NCBI RefSeq assembly: GCF_026212465.1
Contig: NC_080049.1
Span: 4,365,362-4,429,361 of the forward strand
Reading direction: 5' to 3'
DNA: 64,000 nt
Source of the DNA: Amaranthus tricolor
Lineage: Eukaryota > Streptophyta > Magnoliopsida > Caryophyllales > Amaranthaceae
A program made the position numbers and the translations under genes. The notes beneath the pieces are model-generated. The model was not told the origin of the DNA. It saw nothing but the letters and a program-made list of their open reading frames with translations, and did not search any database. This document shows, piece by piece, positions 25,397 through 38,653 of the stretch. Position 1 is the stretch's first letter. Each line of letters begins with the position of its first letter.

Positions 25397-28300
25397 TAGA
25401 AATTACGTGTTAAGTTGCGATTTTAAGTGGTTTTAAGTGTCTTTGCCACTTTTGCGCATAAAGTAGCTCAAAACTTGGTTTGTTTTGCACAAGACGTGGC
25501 ACACAACACTATTTGGTATATATTATTGTGTTGAAGTGGTTAGAATTGAAATGATAGTCATATGCTAGAAATTACGTGTTAAGTTGTGATTTTAAGAGTT
25601 TTTAAGTGTTTTCGCCACTTTTGCGCATAAAGTACCTCAAACATGGATGGTTTTGCACGAAACTTGGCACACAACACTATTTGGTATATCGTATTGTGTT
25701 GAAGAGGTTAAAAATGCAAATCATAGTATAATGGTAGAAATTACGTGTTAAGTTGCAATTTTAAGGGTTTTCAAACATTTTTGCCACTTTTAGGCATAAA
25801 CTAGCTCAAACTTGCTTTGTTTTGCACGCAAACATGGCACACAACACTATTTGATATATATTATTGTGTTGAAGTGGTTAGAATTTAAAATCGTAGTCAT
25901 ATTATAGAAATTACGTGTTAAGTTGAGCTTTTAAGGGTTTTTAAGCGTTTTTTCCACTATTGCGCATAAAGTAGCTGAAACTTGGTTTGTTTTGCACAAA
26001 ACTATGCACACAACACTATTTGATTTATATTATTGTGTTGAAGTGGTTAGAATATATAATCTTAGTCATATGCTAGAAATTAAGTGTTAAGTTGCGATTT
26101 TAAGAGTTTTTAAGTGTTTTTGCCACTTTTGCGCATAAAGTAGCTCAAACGTGGTTTGTCAAGCACGAAACTCGGAACACATCACTATTTGGTATATATT
26201 ATTGTGTTGAAGAGGTTAAAAATGAAAATCATAGTCATATGCTAGAAATTACGTGTTAAGTTGCGATTTTAAGGGTTTTTAAGCGTTTTTGCTACTTTTG
26301 TGCGTAAAGTAGCTCAAACTTTGTTTGTTTTGCACGCAACATGGAACACAACACTATTTGGTATATATTAATGTGTTGAAGTGGTTAGAATTGAAAATCA
26401 TAGTCATATGCTCGAAATTACGTGTTAAGTTGCGATTTATTGGTTTTAAAGCGTTTTTGCCACTTTTGCGCATAAAGTAGCTCAAACATGGTTTGTTTTG
26501 CACCATACTAGGCACAAAACACTGTTTGGGAATATATTATTGAGTGGAAGTTTTTAGAATTGAAAATCATAGTCATATTCTAGAAATTACGTGTTAAGTT
26601 GCGATTTTAAGGGTTTTTAAGCGTTTTTGCCACTTTTGCGCACAAAGTAGCTCAAACTTGGTTTCTTTTGCACCAAACTTGGCACACAACACTATTTGGT
26701 ATATATTATTGTGTTGAAGAGGTTAGAATTTAAAATCATAGTCATATGCTAGAAATTACGTGTTAAGTTGTGATTTTAAGTGGTTTTAAGTGTCTTTGCC
26801 ACTTTTGCGTATAAAGTAGGTCAAACTTGGTTTGTTTTGCACAACACTAGGCACACAACACTATTTGGTATATATTATTGTGTTGAAGTGGTTAGAATAG
26901 AAAATCATAGTCATATGCAAGAAATTACGTGTTAAGTTGCGATTTTGAGAGTTTTTAAGTGTTTTCGCCACTTTTGCGCATAAAGTAGCTCAAACTTGGT
27001 TTGTTTTGCACGAAACTTGGCACACAACACTATTTAGTATATATTATTGTGTTGAAGAGGTTAAAAATGAAAATCATAGTCATATGGTAGAAATTACGTG
27101 TTAAGTTGCGATTTTAAGGGTTTTCAAATATTTTTGCCACTTTTAGGCATAAACTAGCTCAAACTTGCTTTGTTTTGCACGCCACTTGGCACAAAACACT
27201 ATTTGATATATATTATTGTGTTGAAGTGGTTAGAATTTAAAATCGTAGTCATATGTTAGAAATTACTTGTTAAGTTGAGCTTTTAAGGGTTTTTAAGCGT
27301 TTTTTCCACTATCGCGCGTAAAGTAGCTTAAACCTTGTTTGTTTTGCACAAAACTATGCACACAACACTATTTGATTTATATTATTGTGTTGAAGTGGTT
27401 AGAATATATAATCTTAGTCATATGCTAGAAATTAAGTGTTAAGTTGCGATTTTAAGAGTTTTTAAGTGTTTTTGCCACTTTTGCGCATAAAGTAGCTCAA
27501 ACGTGGTTTGTCAAGCACGAAACTCGGAACACATCACTATTTGGTATATATTATTGTGTTGAAGAGGTTAAAAATGAAAATCATAGTCATATGCTAGAAA
27601 TTACGTGTTAAGTTGCGATTTTAAGGGTTTTTAAGCGTTTTTGCTACTTATGTGCATAAAGTAGCTCAAACTTTGTTTGTCTTGCACGCAACATGGAACA
27701 CAACACTATTTGGTATATATTATTGTGTTGAAGTGGTTAGAATTGAAAATCATAGTCATATGCTCGAAATTACGTGTTAAGTTGCGATTTATTGGTTTTA
27801 AAGCGTTTTTGCCACTTTTGCGCATAAAGTAGCTCAAACATGGTTTGTTTTGCACCATACTAGGCAGAAAACACTGTTTGGGATATATTATTGAGTGCAA
27901 GTTTTTTAGAATTGAAAATCATAGTCATATTCTAGAAATTACGTGTTAAGTTGCGATTTTAAGGGTTTTTAAGCGTTTTTGCCACTTTTGCGCACAAAGT
28001 AGCTCAAACTTGGTTTCTTTTGCACCAAACTTGGCACACAACACTATTTGGTATATATTATTGTGTTGAAGAGGTTAGAATTTAAAATCATAGTCATATG
28101 CTAGAAATTACGTGTTAAGTTGCGATTTTAAGTGGTTTTAAGTGTCTTTGCCACTTTTGCGTATAAAGTAGGTCAAACTTGGTTTGTTTTGCACAACACT
28201 AGGCACACAACACTATTTGGTATATATTATTGTGTTGAAGTGGTTAGAATTGAAAATCATAGTCATATGCAAGAAATTACGTGTTAAGTTGCGATTTCAA

Positions 28301-31300
28301 GAGTTTTTAAGTGTTTTCGCCACTTTTGCGCATAAAGTAGCTCAAACTTGGTTTGTTTTGCACGAAACTTGGCACACAACACTATTTGGTATATATTATT
28401 GTGTTGAAGAGGTTAAAAATAAAAATCATAGTCATATGGTAGAAATTACGTGTTAAGTTGCGATTTTAAGGGTTTTCAAATATTTTTGCCACTTTTAGGC
28501 ATAAACTAGCTCAAACTTGCTTTGTTTTGCACGCCACTTGGCAAAAAACACTATTTGATATATATTATTGTGTTGAAGTGGTTAGAATTTAAAATCGTAG
28601 TCATATGTTAGAAATTACTTGTTAAGTAGAGCTTTTAAGGGTTTTTAAGCGTTTTTTCCACTATCGCGCGTAAAGTAGCTTAAACCTTGTTTGTTTTGCA
28701 CAAAACTATGCACACAACACTATTTGATTTATATTATTGTGTTGAAGTGGTTAGAATATATAATCTTAGTCATATGCTAGAAATTAAGTGTTAAGTTGCG
28801 ATTTTAAGAGTTTTTAAGTGTTTTTGCCACTTTTGCGCATAAAGTAGCTCAAACTTAGTTTGTCAAGCACGAAACTCGGAACACAACACTATTTGGTATA
28901 AATTATTGTCTTGAAGAGGTTAAAAATGAAAATCATAGTCATATGCTAGAAATTACGTGTTAAGTTGCGATTTTAAGGGTTTTTAAGCGTTTTTGCCACT
29001 TTTGTGCATAAAGTAGCTCAAATTTCGTTTGTTTTGCAAGCAACATGGCACACAACACTATTTGGTATATATTATTGTGTTGAAGTGGTTAGAATTGAAA
29101 ATCATAGTCATATGCTAGAAATTACGTGTTAAGTTGCGATTTTATGGGTTTTAAAGCGTTTTTGCCACTTATGCGCATAAAGTAGCTCAAACATGGTTTG
29201 TTTTGCACCATACTAGGCACAAAACACTGTTTGCGATATATTATTGAGTGGAAGTTTTTAGAATTGAAAATCATAGTCATATGCTAGAAATTACGTGTTA
29301 AGTTGCGAGTTTTAAGGGTTTTTAAGCGTTTTTGCTACCTTTGCGCATAAAGTAGCTCAAAGTTGGTTTGTTTTGCACTCAACTTGGCACACAACACAAT
29401 TTGGTATATATTATTGTGTTTAAGTGGTTAGAATTTAAAATCATAGTCATATGCTAGAAATTGCGTCTTCAGTTGAGCTTTTAAGGGTTTTCAAGCGTTT
29501 TTGCCACTTTTGTGCATAAAGTAGCTCAAACTTGATTTGTTTTGCACGAAACTTGGCACACAAAAATATTTGGTATTTATTATTGTTTTGAAATGGTTAT
29601 AATTGAAAATCATAGTCATATGCTAGAAATTTCATGTCAACTTGTGATTTTAACGGTTTTTAAGCGTTTTTGCCACTTTTGCGCATAAAGTAGCTCAACC
29701 ATGGTTTGTTTTGAACGAAACTAGGCACACAACACTATTTGGTATATATTATTGTGTTGAAGTGGTTAGAATTGAAAATCATAGTCATATGCTAGAAATT
29801 ACGTGTTAAGTTGAGTTTTTAAGGGTTTTTAAGCATTTTTGCCACTATAGCGCATAGAGTAGCTTAAACTTGTTTTGTTTTGCTCGAAACTTGGCACACA
29901 AGACTATTTGGTATACATTATTGTGCTGAAGTGGTTAAAAATGAAAATCATAGTCATATGCTAGAAATTACATGTTAAGTTCCGATTTTAATGGTTTTTT
30001 AAGCGTTTTTGCACCAAACTTGGCACATAACACTATTTGGTATATATTATTGTGTTGAAGTGGTTCGAATTTAAAATCATAGTCATATGCTAGAAATTAC
30101 GTGTTAAGTTGCGATTTTAAGTGGTTTAAAGTGTCTTTGCCACTTTTGCGCATAAAGTAGCTCAAACTTGGTTTGTTTTGCACAAGACGTGGCACACAAC
30201 ACTATTTGGTATATATTATTGTGTTGAAGTGGTTAGAATTGAAATGATAGTCATATGCTAGAAATTACGTGTTAAGTTGTGATTTTAAGAGTTTTTAAGT
30301 GTTTTCGCCACTTTTGCGCATAAAGTACCTCAAACATGGATGGTTTTGCACGAAACTTGGCACACAACACTATTTGGTATATCGTATTGTGTTGAAGAGG
30401 TTAAAAATGAAAATCATAGTATAATGGTAGAAATTACTTGTTAAGTTGCAATTTTAAGGGTTTTCAAACATTTTTGCCACTTTTAGGCATAAACTAGCTC
30501 AAACTTGCTTTGTTTTGCACGCAACATGGCACACAACACTATTTGATATATATTATTATGTTGAAGTGGTTAGAATTTAAAATCGTATCATATTATAGAA
30601 ATTACGTGTTAAGTTGAGCTTTTAAGGGTTTTTAAGCGTTTTTTCCACTATTGCGCATAAAGTAGCTGAAACTTGGTTTGTTTTGCACAAAACTATGCAC
30701 ACAACACTATTTGATTTATATTATTGTGTTGAAGTGGTTAGAATATATAATCTTAGTCATATGCTAGAAATTAAGTGTTAAGTTGCGATTTTAAGAGTTT
30801 TTAAGTGTTTTTGGCACTTTTGCGCATAAAGTAGCTCAAACGTGGTTTGTCAAGCACGAAACTCGGAACACAACACTATTTGGTATATATTATTGTGTTG
30901 AAGAGGTTAAAAATGAAAATCATAGTCATATGCTAGAAATTACGTGTTAAGTTGCGATTTTAAGGGTTTTTAAGCGTTTTTGCTACTTTTGTGCATAAAG
31001 TAGCTCAAACTTTGTTTGTTTTGCACGCAACATGGAACACAACACTATTTGGTATATATTATTGTGTTGAAGTGGTTAGAATTGAAAATCATAGTCATAT
31101 ACTAGAAATTACGTGTTAAGTTGCGATTTATTGGTTTTAAAGCGTTTTCGCCACTTTTGCGCATAAAGTAGCTCAAACATGGTTTGTTTTGCACCATACT
31201 AGGCACAAAACACTGTTTGGAATATATTATTGAGTGGAAGTTTTTAGAATTGAAAATCATAGTCATATTCTAGAAATTACGTGTTAAGTTGCGATTTTAA

Positions 31301-34300
31301 GGGTTTTTAAGCGTTTTTGCCACTTTTGCGCACAAAGTAGCTCAAACTTGGTTTCTTTTGCACCAAACTTGGCACACAACACTATTTGGTATATATTATT
31401 GTGTTGAAGAGGATAGAATTTAAAATCATAGTCATATGCTAGAAATTACGTGTTAAGTTGCGATTTTAAGTGGTTTTAAGTGTCTTTGCCACTTTTGCGT
31501 ATAAAGTAGGTGAAACTTGGTTTGTTTTGCACAACACTAGGCACACAACACTATTTGGTATATATTACTGTGTTGAAGTGGTTAGAATTGAAAATCATAG
31601 TCATATGCAAGAAATTACGTGTTAAGTTGCGATTTTAAGAGTTTTTAAGTGTTTTCGCCACTTTTGCGCATAAAGTAGCTCAAACTTGGTTTGTTTTGCA
31701 CGAAACTTGGCACACAACACTATTTGGTATATATTATTGTGTTGAAGAGGTTAAAAATGAAAATCATAGTCATATGGTAGAAATTACGTGTTAAGTTGCG
31801 ATTTTAAGGGTTTTTTCAAATATTTTTGCCACTTTTAGGCATAAACTAGCTCAAACTTGCTTTGTTTTGCACGCAACATGGCACACAACACTATTTGATA
31901 TATATTATTGTGTTGAAGTGGTTAGAATTTAAAATCGTAGTCATATGTTAGAAATTACTTGTTAAGTTGAGCTTTTAAGGGTTTTTAAGCGTTTTTTCCA
32001 CTATCGCGCGTAAAGTAGCTTAAACCTTGGTTTGTTTTGCACAAAACTATGCACACAACACTATTTGATTTATATTATTGTTTTGAAGTGGTTAGAATAT
32101 ATAATCTTAGTCATATGCTAGAAATTAAGTGTTAAGTTGCGATTTTAAGAGTTTTTAAGTGTTTTTGCCACTTTTGCGCATAAAGTAGCTCAAACGTGGT
32201 TTGTCAAGCACGAAACTCGGAACACAACACTATTTGGTATATATTATTGTGTTGAAGAGGTTAAAAATGAAAATCATAGTCATATGCTAGAAATTACGTG
32301 TTAAGTTGCGATTTTATGGGTTTTAAAGCGTTTTTGCCACTTTTGCGCATAAAGTAGCTCAAACATGGTTTGTTTTGCACCATACTAGGCACAAAACACT
32401 GTTTGGGATATATTATTGAATGGAAGTTTTTAGAATTTAAAATCATTGTCATATTCTAGAAATTACGTGTTAAGTTGCGATTTTAAGGGTTTTTAAGCAT
32501 TTTTGCCACTTTTGCGCATAAAGTAGCTCAAACTTGGTTTCTTTTGCACCAAACTTGGCACACAACACAATTTGGTATATATTATTGTGTTGAAGTGGTT
32601 AGAATTTAAAATCATAGTCATATGCTAGAAATTACGTGTTAAGTTGCGATTTTAAGTGGTTTTAAGTGTCTTTGCCACTTTTGCGTACAAAGTAGGTCAA
32701 ACTTGGTTTGTTTTGCACAACACTAATCACACAACACTATTTGGTATATATTATTATGTTGAAGTGGTTAGAATTGAAAATCATAGTCATATGCAAGAAA
32801 TTACGTGTTAAGTTGCGATTTTAAGAGTTTTTAAGTGTTTTCGCCACTTTTGCGCATAAAGTAGCTCAAACTTGGTTTGTTTTGCACGAAACTTGGCACA
32901 CAACACTATTTGGTATATATTATTGTGTTGAAGAGGTTAAAAATGAAAATCATAGTCATATGGTAGAAATTACGTGTTAAGTTGCGATTTTAAGGGTTTT
33001 TCAAATATTTTTGCCACTTTTAGGCATAAACTAGCTCAAACTTGCTTTGTTTTAGACGCAACTTGGCACACAACACTATTTGATATATATTATTGTGTTG
33101 AAGTGGTTAGAATTTAAAATCGTAGTCATATGTTAGAAATTACGTGTTAAGTTGAGCTTTTAAGGGTTTTTAAGCGTTTTTTCCACTATTGCGCGTAAAG
33201 TAGCTGAAACTTGGTTTGTTTTGCACAAAACTACGCACACAACACTATTTGATTTATATTATTGTTTTGAAGTGGTTAGAATATATAATCTTAGTCATAT
33301 GCTAGAAATTAAGTGTTAAGTTGCGATTTTAAGAGTTTTTAAGTGTTTTTGCCACTTTTGCGCATAAAATAGCTCAAACGTGGTTTGTCAAGCACGAAAC
33401 TCGGAACACAACACTATTTGGTATATATTATTGTGTTGAAGAGGTTAAAAATGAAAATCATAGTCATATGCTAGAAATTACGTGTTAAGTTGCGATTTTA
33501 AGGGTTTTTAAGCGTTTTTGCCACTTTTGTGCATAAAGTAGCTCAAACTTTGTTTGTTATGCACGCAACATGGAACACAACACTATTTGGTATATATTAT
33601 TGTGTTGAAGTGGTTAGAATTGAAAATCATAGTCATATGCTAGAAATTACGTGTTAAGTTGCGATTTATTGGTTTTAAAGCGTTTTTGCCACTTTTGCGC
33701 ATAAAGTAGCTCAAACATGGTTTGTTTTGCACCATACTAGGCACAAAACACTGTTTGGGATATATTATTGAGTGGAAGTTTTTAGAATTGAAAATCTTAG
33801 TCATATGCTAGAAATTACGTGTTAAGTTGCGAGTTTTAAGGGTTTTTAAGCGTTTTTGCTACTTTTGCGCATAAAGTAGCTCAAAGTTAGTTTGTTTTGC
33901 ACGCAACTTGGCACACAACACAATTTGGTATATATTATTGTGTTTAAGTGGTCAGAATTTAAAATCATAGTCATATGTTAGAAATTGCGTCTTCAGTTGA
34001 GCTTTTAAGGGTTTTCAAGCGTTTTTGCCACTTTTGTGCATAAAGTAGCTCAAACTTGATTTGTTTTGCACGAAACTTGGCACACAAAAATATTTGGTAT
34101 TTATTATTGTTTTGAAATGGTTATAATTGAAAATCATAGTCATATGCTAGAAATTTCATGTCAACTTGTGATTTTAACGGTTTTTAAGCGTTTTTGCCAC
34201 TTTTGCGCATAATGTAGCTCAACCATGGTTTGTTTTGCACCATACTAGGCACACAACACTATTTGGTATATATTATTGTGTTGAAGTGGTTAGAATTGAA

Positions 34301-34613
34301 AATCATAGTCATATGCTAGAAATTACGTGTTAAGTTGAGTTTTTAAGGGTTTTTAAGCATTTTTGCCACTATAGCGCATAGAGTAGCTTAAACTTGTTTT
34401 GTTTTGCACGAAACTTGGCACACAACACTATTTGGTATACATTATTGTATTGAAGTGGTTAAAAATGAAAATCATAGTCATATGCTAGAAATTACATGTT
34501 AAGTTCCGATTTTAATGGTTTTTAAGCGTTTTTGCACCAAACTTGGCACATAACACTATTTGGTATATATTATTGTGTTGAAGTGGTTCGAATTTAAAAT
34601 TATAGTCATATGC
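25397..34613 (+). repeat. 28/27-monomer super-HOR, two copies
   Basis: The deleted monomer that ends the 12-mer also ends two much longer units here: 25397-30090 (4694 bp, about 28 monomers) and 30091-34613 (4523 bp, about 27 monomers). Both begin like the 12-mer, pass through an inner eight-monomer series that runs about twice, and close with AAATTGCGTCTTCAGTTG, AATTTCATGTCAACTTG and the deleted monomer. Copy 2 lacks one monomer around 32290, within the second inner series, accounting for the 171-bp difference. No gene is present; open frames at 27706-27900 and 28184-28456 are satellite. Confidence 0.82.
26575..29270 (+). repeat. Inner eight-monomer tandem repeat, about two copies
   Basis: Inside the first super-unit the TGCGCACAAAG mark recurs after 1352 bp (26641 and 27993), exactly eight times 169. 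The monomers between follow the same order in both rounds, with GTAGGTCAAAC, ATGCAAGAAATTACG, CTTGTTAAGT and CACTATCGCGCGTAAAG as marks. The second round fades into the closing monomers of the super-unit, so exact ends are approximate. Confidence 0.75.
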
Positions 34614-37600
34614 TAGAAATTATGTGTTACGTTGCGATTTTAAGATGTTTTAAGTGTCTTTGCCACTTTTGCGCATAAAGTAGCTCAAACGTGGTTTGTT
34701 TTGCACAAGACGTGGCACACAACACTATTTGGTATATATTATTGTGTTGAAGTGGTTAGAATTGAAATGATAGTCATATGCTAGAAATTACGTGTTAAGT
34801 TGTGATATTAAGAGTTTTTATGTGTTTTCGCCACTTTTGCGCATAAAGTAGCTCAAACATGGTTGGTTTTGTACTAAACTTGGCACACAACACTATTTGG
34901 TATATCGTATTGTGTTGAAGAGGTTAAAAATGAAAATCATTGTCATATGGTAGAAACTACGTGTTAAGTTGCGATTTTAAGGGTTTTCAAACATTTTTGC
35001 CACTTTTGCGCATGAACTAGCTAAAACTTGCTTTGTTTTGCACGCAACTTCGCACACAACACTATTTGATATATATTATTGTGTTGAAGTTGTTAGAATT
35101 TAAAATCGTAGTCATATGTTAGAAATTACGTGTTAAGTTGAGCTTTTAAGGGTTTTTAAACGTTTTTTCCACTATTGCGCATAAAGTAGCTCAAACTTGG
35201 TTTGTTTTGCGCAAAACTATGCACACAACACTATTTGATTTATATTATTGTGTTGAAGTGGTTAGAATATATAATCTTAGTCATATGCTAGAAATTACGT
35301 GTTAAGTTGCGATTTTAAGAGTTTTTTAAGTGTTTTTGCCACTTTTGCGCATAAAGTAGCTCAAACTTGGTTTGCAAGCACGAAACTCGGAACACAACAC
35401 TATTTGGTATATATTATTGTGTTGAAGAGGTTAAAAATAAAAATCATAGTCATATGCCAGAAATTACGTGTTAAGTTGCGATTTTAAGGGTTTTTAAGCG
35501 TTTTTGCCACTTTTGTGCATAAAGTAGCTCAAACTTTGTTTGTTTTGCACGCAACATGGAACACAACACTATTTGGTATGTATTATTGTGTTGAAGTGGT
35601 TAGAATTGAAAATCATAGTCATATGCTAGAAATTACGTGTTAAGTTGCGATTTTATGGGTTTTAAAGCGTTTTTGCCACTTTTGCGCATAAAGTAGCTCA
35701 AACATGGTTTGTTTTGCACCATACTAGGCAGAAAACACTGTTTGGGATATATTATTGAGTGCAAGTTTTTAGAATTGAAAATCATAGTCGTATTCTAGAA
35801 ATTACGTGTTAAGTTGCGATTTTAAGGGTTTTTAAGCGTTTTTGCCACTTTTGCGCATAAAGTAGCTCAAACTTGGTTTGTTTTGCACCAAACTTGGCAC
35901 ACAACACTATTTGGTATATATTATTGTGTTGAAGTGGTTAGAATTTAAAATCATAGTCATATGCTAGAAATTACGTGTTAAGTTGCGATTTTAAGTGGTT
36001 TTAAGTGTCTTTGCCACTTTTGCGTATAAAGTAGGTCAAACTTGGTTTGTTTTGCACAACACTAGGCACACAACACTATTTGGTATATATTATTGTGTTG
36101 AAGTGGTTAGAATTGAAAATCATAGTCATATGCTAGAAATTACGTGTTAAGTTGCGATTTTATGAGTTTTAAATCGTTTTTTCCACTTATGCGCATAAAG
36201 TAGGTCAAACATGGTTTGTTTTGCACCATACTAGGTACAAAACACTGTTTGGGATATATTATTGAGTGGAAGTCTTTAGAATTGAAAATCATAGTCATAT
36301 GCTAGAAATTACGTGTTAAGTTGCGATTTTATGGGTTTTTAAGTGCTTTTGCTACTTTTGCGCATAAAGTAGCTCAAACTTGGTTTGTTTTGCACGAAAC
36401 TTGGCACACAACACTATTTGGTATATATTATTGTGTTGAAGTGGTTAGAATTGAAAATCATAGTCATATGCTAGAAATTACGTGTTAAGTTGCGATTTTA
36501 TGGGTTTTAAAGCGTTTTTGCCACTTATGCGCATAAAGTAGCTCAAACATGATTTGTTTTGCACCATACTAGGCACAAAACACTGTTTGGGATATATATA
36601 TTGAGTGGAAGTTTTTAGAATTGAAAATCATAGTCGTATGCTAGAAATTACGTGTTAAGTTGCGATTTTAAGGGTTTTTAAGCGTTTTTGCCACTTTTGC
36701 GCATAAAGTAGCTCAAAGTTGGTTTGTTTTGCACACAACCCAATTTGGTATATATTGTTGTGTTTATGTCGTTAGAATTGAAAATCATAGTCATATGCTA
36801 GAAATTGCGTCTTCAATTGAGCTTTTAAGGTTTTTCTAGCGTTTTTGCCACTTTTGTACATAAAGTAGCTCAAACTTGCTTTATTTTGCACGCAACTTCG
36901 CACAAAACACTATTTGATATATATTATTGTGTTGAAGTTGTTAGAATTTAAAATCATAGTCATATGTTAGAAATTACGTGTTAATTTGCGATTTTAAGGG
37001 TTTTTTAAGCGTTTTTGCCACTTTTGCGCATAAAGTAGCTCAAACTTGGTTTGTTTTGCACCAAACTTGGCACACAACACTATTTGGTATATATTATTGT
37101 GTTGAAGTGGTTAGAATTTAAAATCATAGTCATATGCTAGAAATTACGTGTTAAGTTGCGATTTTAAGTGGTTTTAAGTGTCTTTGCCACTTTTGCGTAT
37201 AAAGTAGGTCAAACTTGGTTTGTATTTCACAACACTAGGCACACAACACTATTTGGTAGATATTATTGTGTTGAAGTGGTTAGAATTGAAAATCATAGTC
37301 ATATGTAAGAAATTACGTGTTAAGTTGCGATTTTAAGAGTTTGTAAGTGTTTTCGCCACTTTTGCGCACAAAGTAGCTCAAACTTGGTTTGTTTTGCACG
37401 AAACTTGGCACACAACACTATTTGGTATATATTATTGTGTTGAAGAGGTTAAAAATGAAAATCATAGTCAGATGGTAGAAATTACGTGTTAAGTTGCGAT
37501 TTTAAGGGTTTTCAAACATTTTTGCCACTTTTAGGCATAAAGTAGCTCAAACTTGCTTTGTTTTGCACGCAACTTGGCACACAACACTATTTGATATACA

Positions 37601-38653
37601 TTATTGTGTTGAAGTGGTTAAAATTTAAAATCGTAGTCATATGTTAGAAATTACGTGTTAAGTTGAGCTTTTAAGGGTTTTTAAGCGTTTTTTCCACTAT
37701 TGCGCATAAAGTAGCTGAAACTTGGTTTGTTTCGCACAAAACTATGCACACAACACTATTTGATTTATATTATTGTGTTGAAGTGGTTAGAATATATAAT
37801 CTTAGTCATATGCTAGAAATTAAGTGTTAAGTTGCGATTTTAAGAGTTTTTAAGTGTTTTTGCCACTTTTGCGCATAAAGTAGCTCAAACTTGGTTTGTC
37901 AAGCACGAAACTCGGAACACAACACTATTTGGTTTATATTATTGTGTTGAAGAGGTTAAAAATGAAAATCATAGTCATATGCTAGAAATTACGTGTTAAG
38001 TTGCGATTTTAAGGGTTTTTAAGCGTTTTTGCCACTTTTGTGCATAAAGTAGCTCAAACTTTGTTTGTTTTGCACGCAACATAAAACACAACACTATTTG
38101 GTATATATTATTGTGTTGAAGTGGTTAGAATTGAAAATCATAGTCATATGCTAGAAATTACGTGTTAAGTTGCGATTTTATGGGTTTTAAAGCGTTTTTG
38201 CCACTTTTGCGCATAAAGTAGCTCAAACATGGTTTGTTTTGCACCATACTAGGCAAAAAACACTGTTTGGGATATATTATTGAGTGGAAGTTTTTAGATT
38301 TGAAAATAATAGTCATATGCTAGAAATTACGTGTTGAGTTGCGATTTTAAGGGTTTTTAAGCGTTTTTACCACTTTTGCGCATAAAGTAAAACTTGGTTT
38401 GTTTTGCACCAAACATGGCACACAACACTATTTGGTATATATTATTGTGTTGAAGTGGTTAGAATTGAAAATCATAGTCATATGCTAGAAATTACGTGTT
38501 AAGGTAAGCTTTTAAGGGTTTTTAAAAGTTTTTCCACTTTTAGGCATAAAGTAGCTCAAACTTGGTTTGTTTTGCACAAGACTAGGCACACAACACTATT
38601 TGGTATATATTATTGTGTTGAAGTGGTTAGAATTTAAAATGATAGTCATAAGA
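34614..38653 (+). repeat. Mixed monomers with partial super-HOR order
   Basis: About 24 monomers. The first dozen broadly follow the super-unit order but with more base changes (for example GATATTAAGAG near 34804 and GTACTAAACTTGG near 34871). After about 36120 the order is scrambled, with several copies of the TATGGGTTTTAAAG type close together and a second GCGTCTTCAATTG monomer near 36806. No gene is present; the open frame at 35299-35487 is satellite. Confidence 0.7.
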
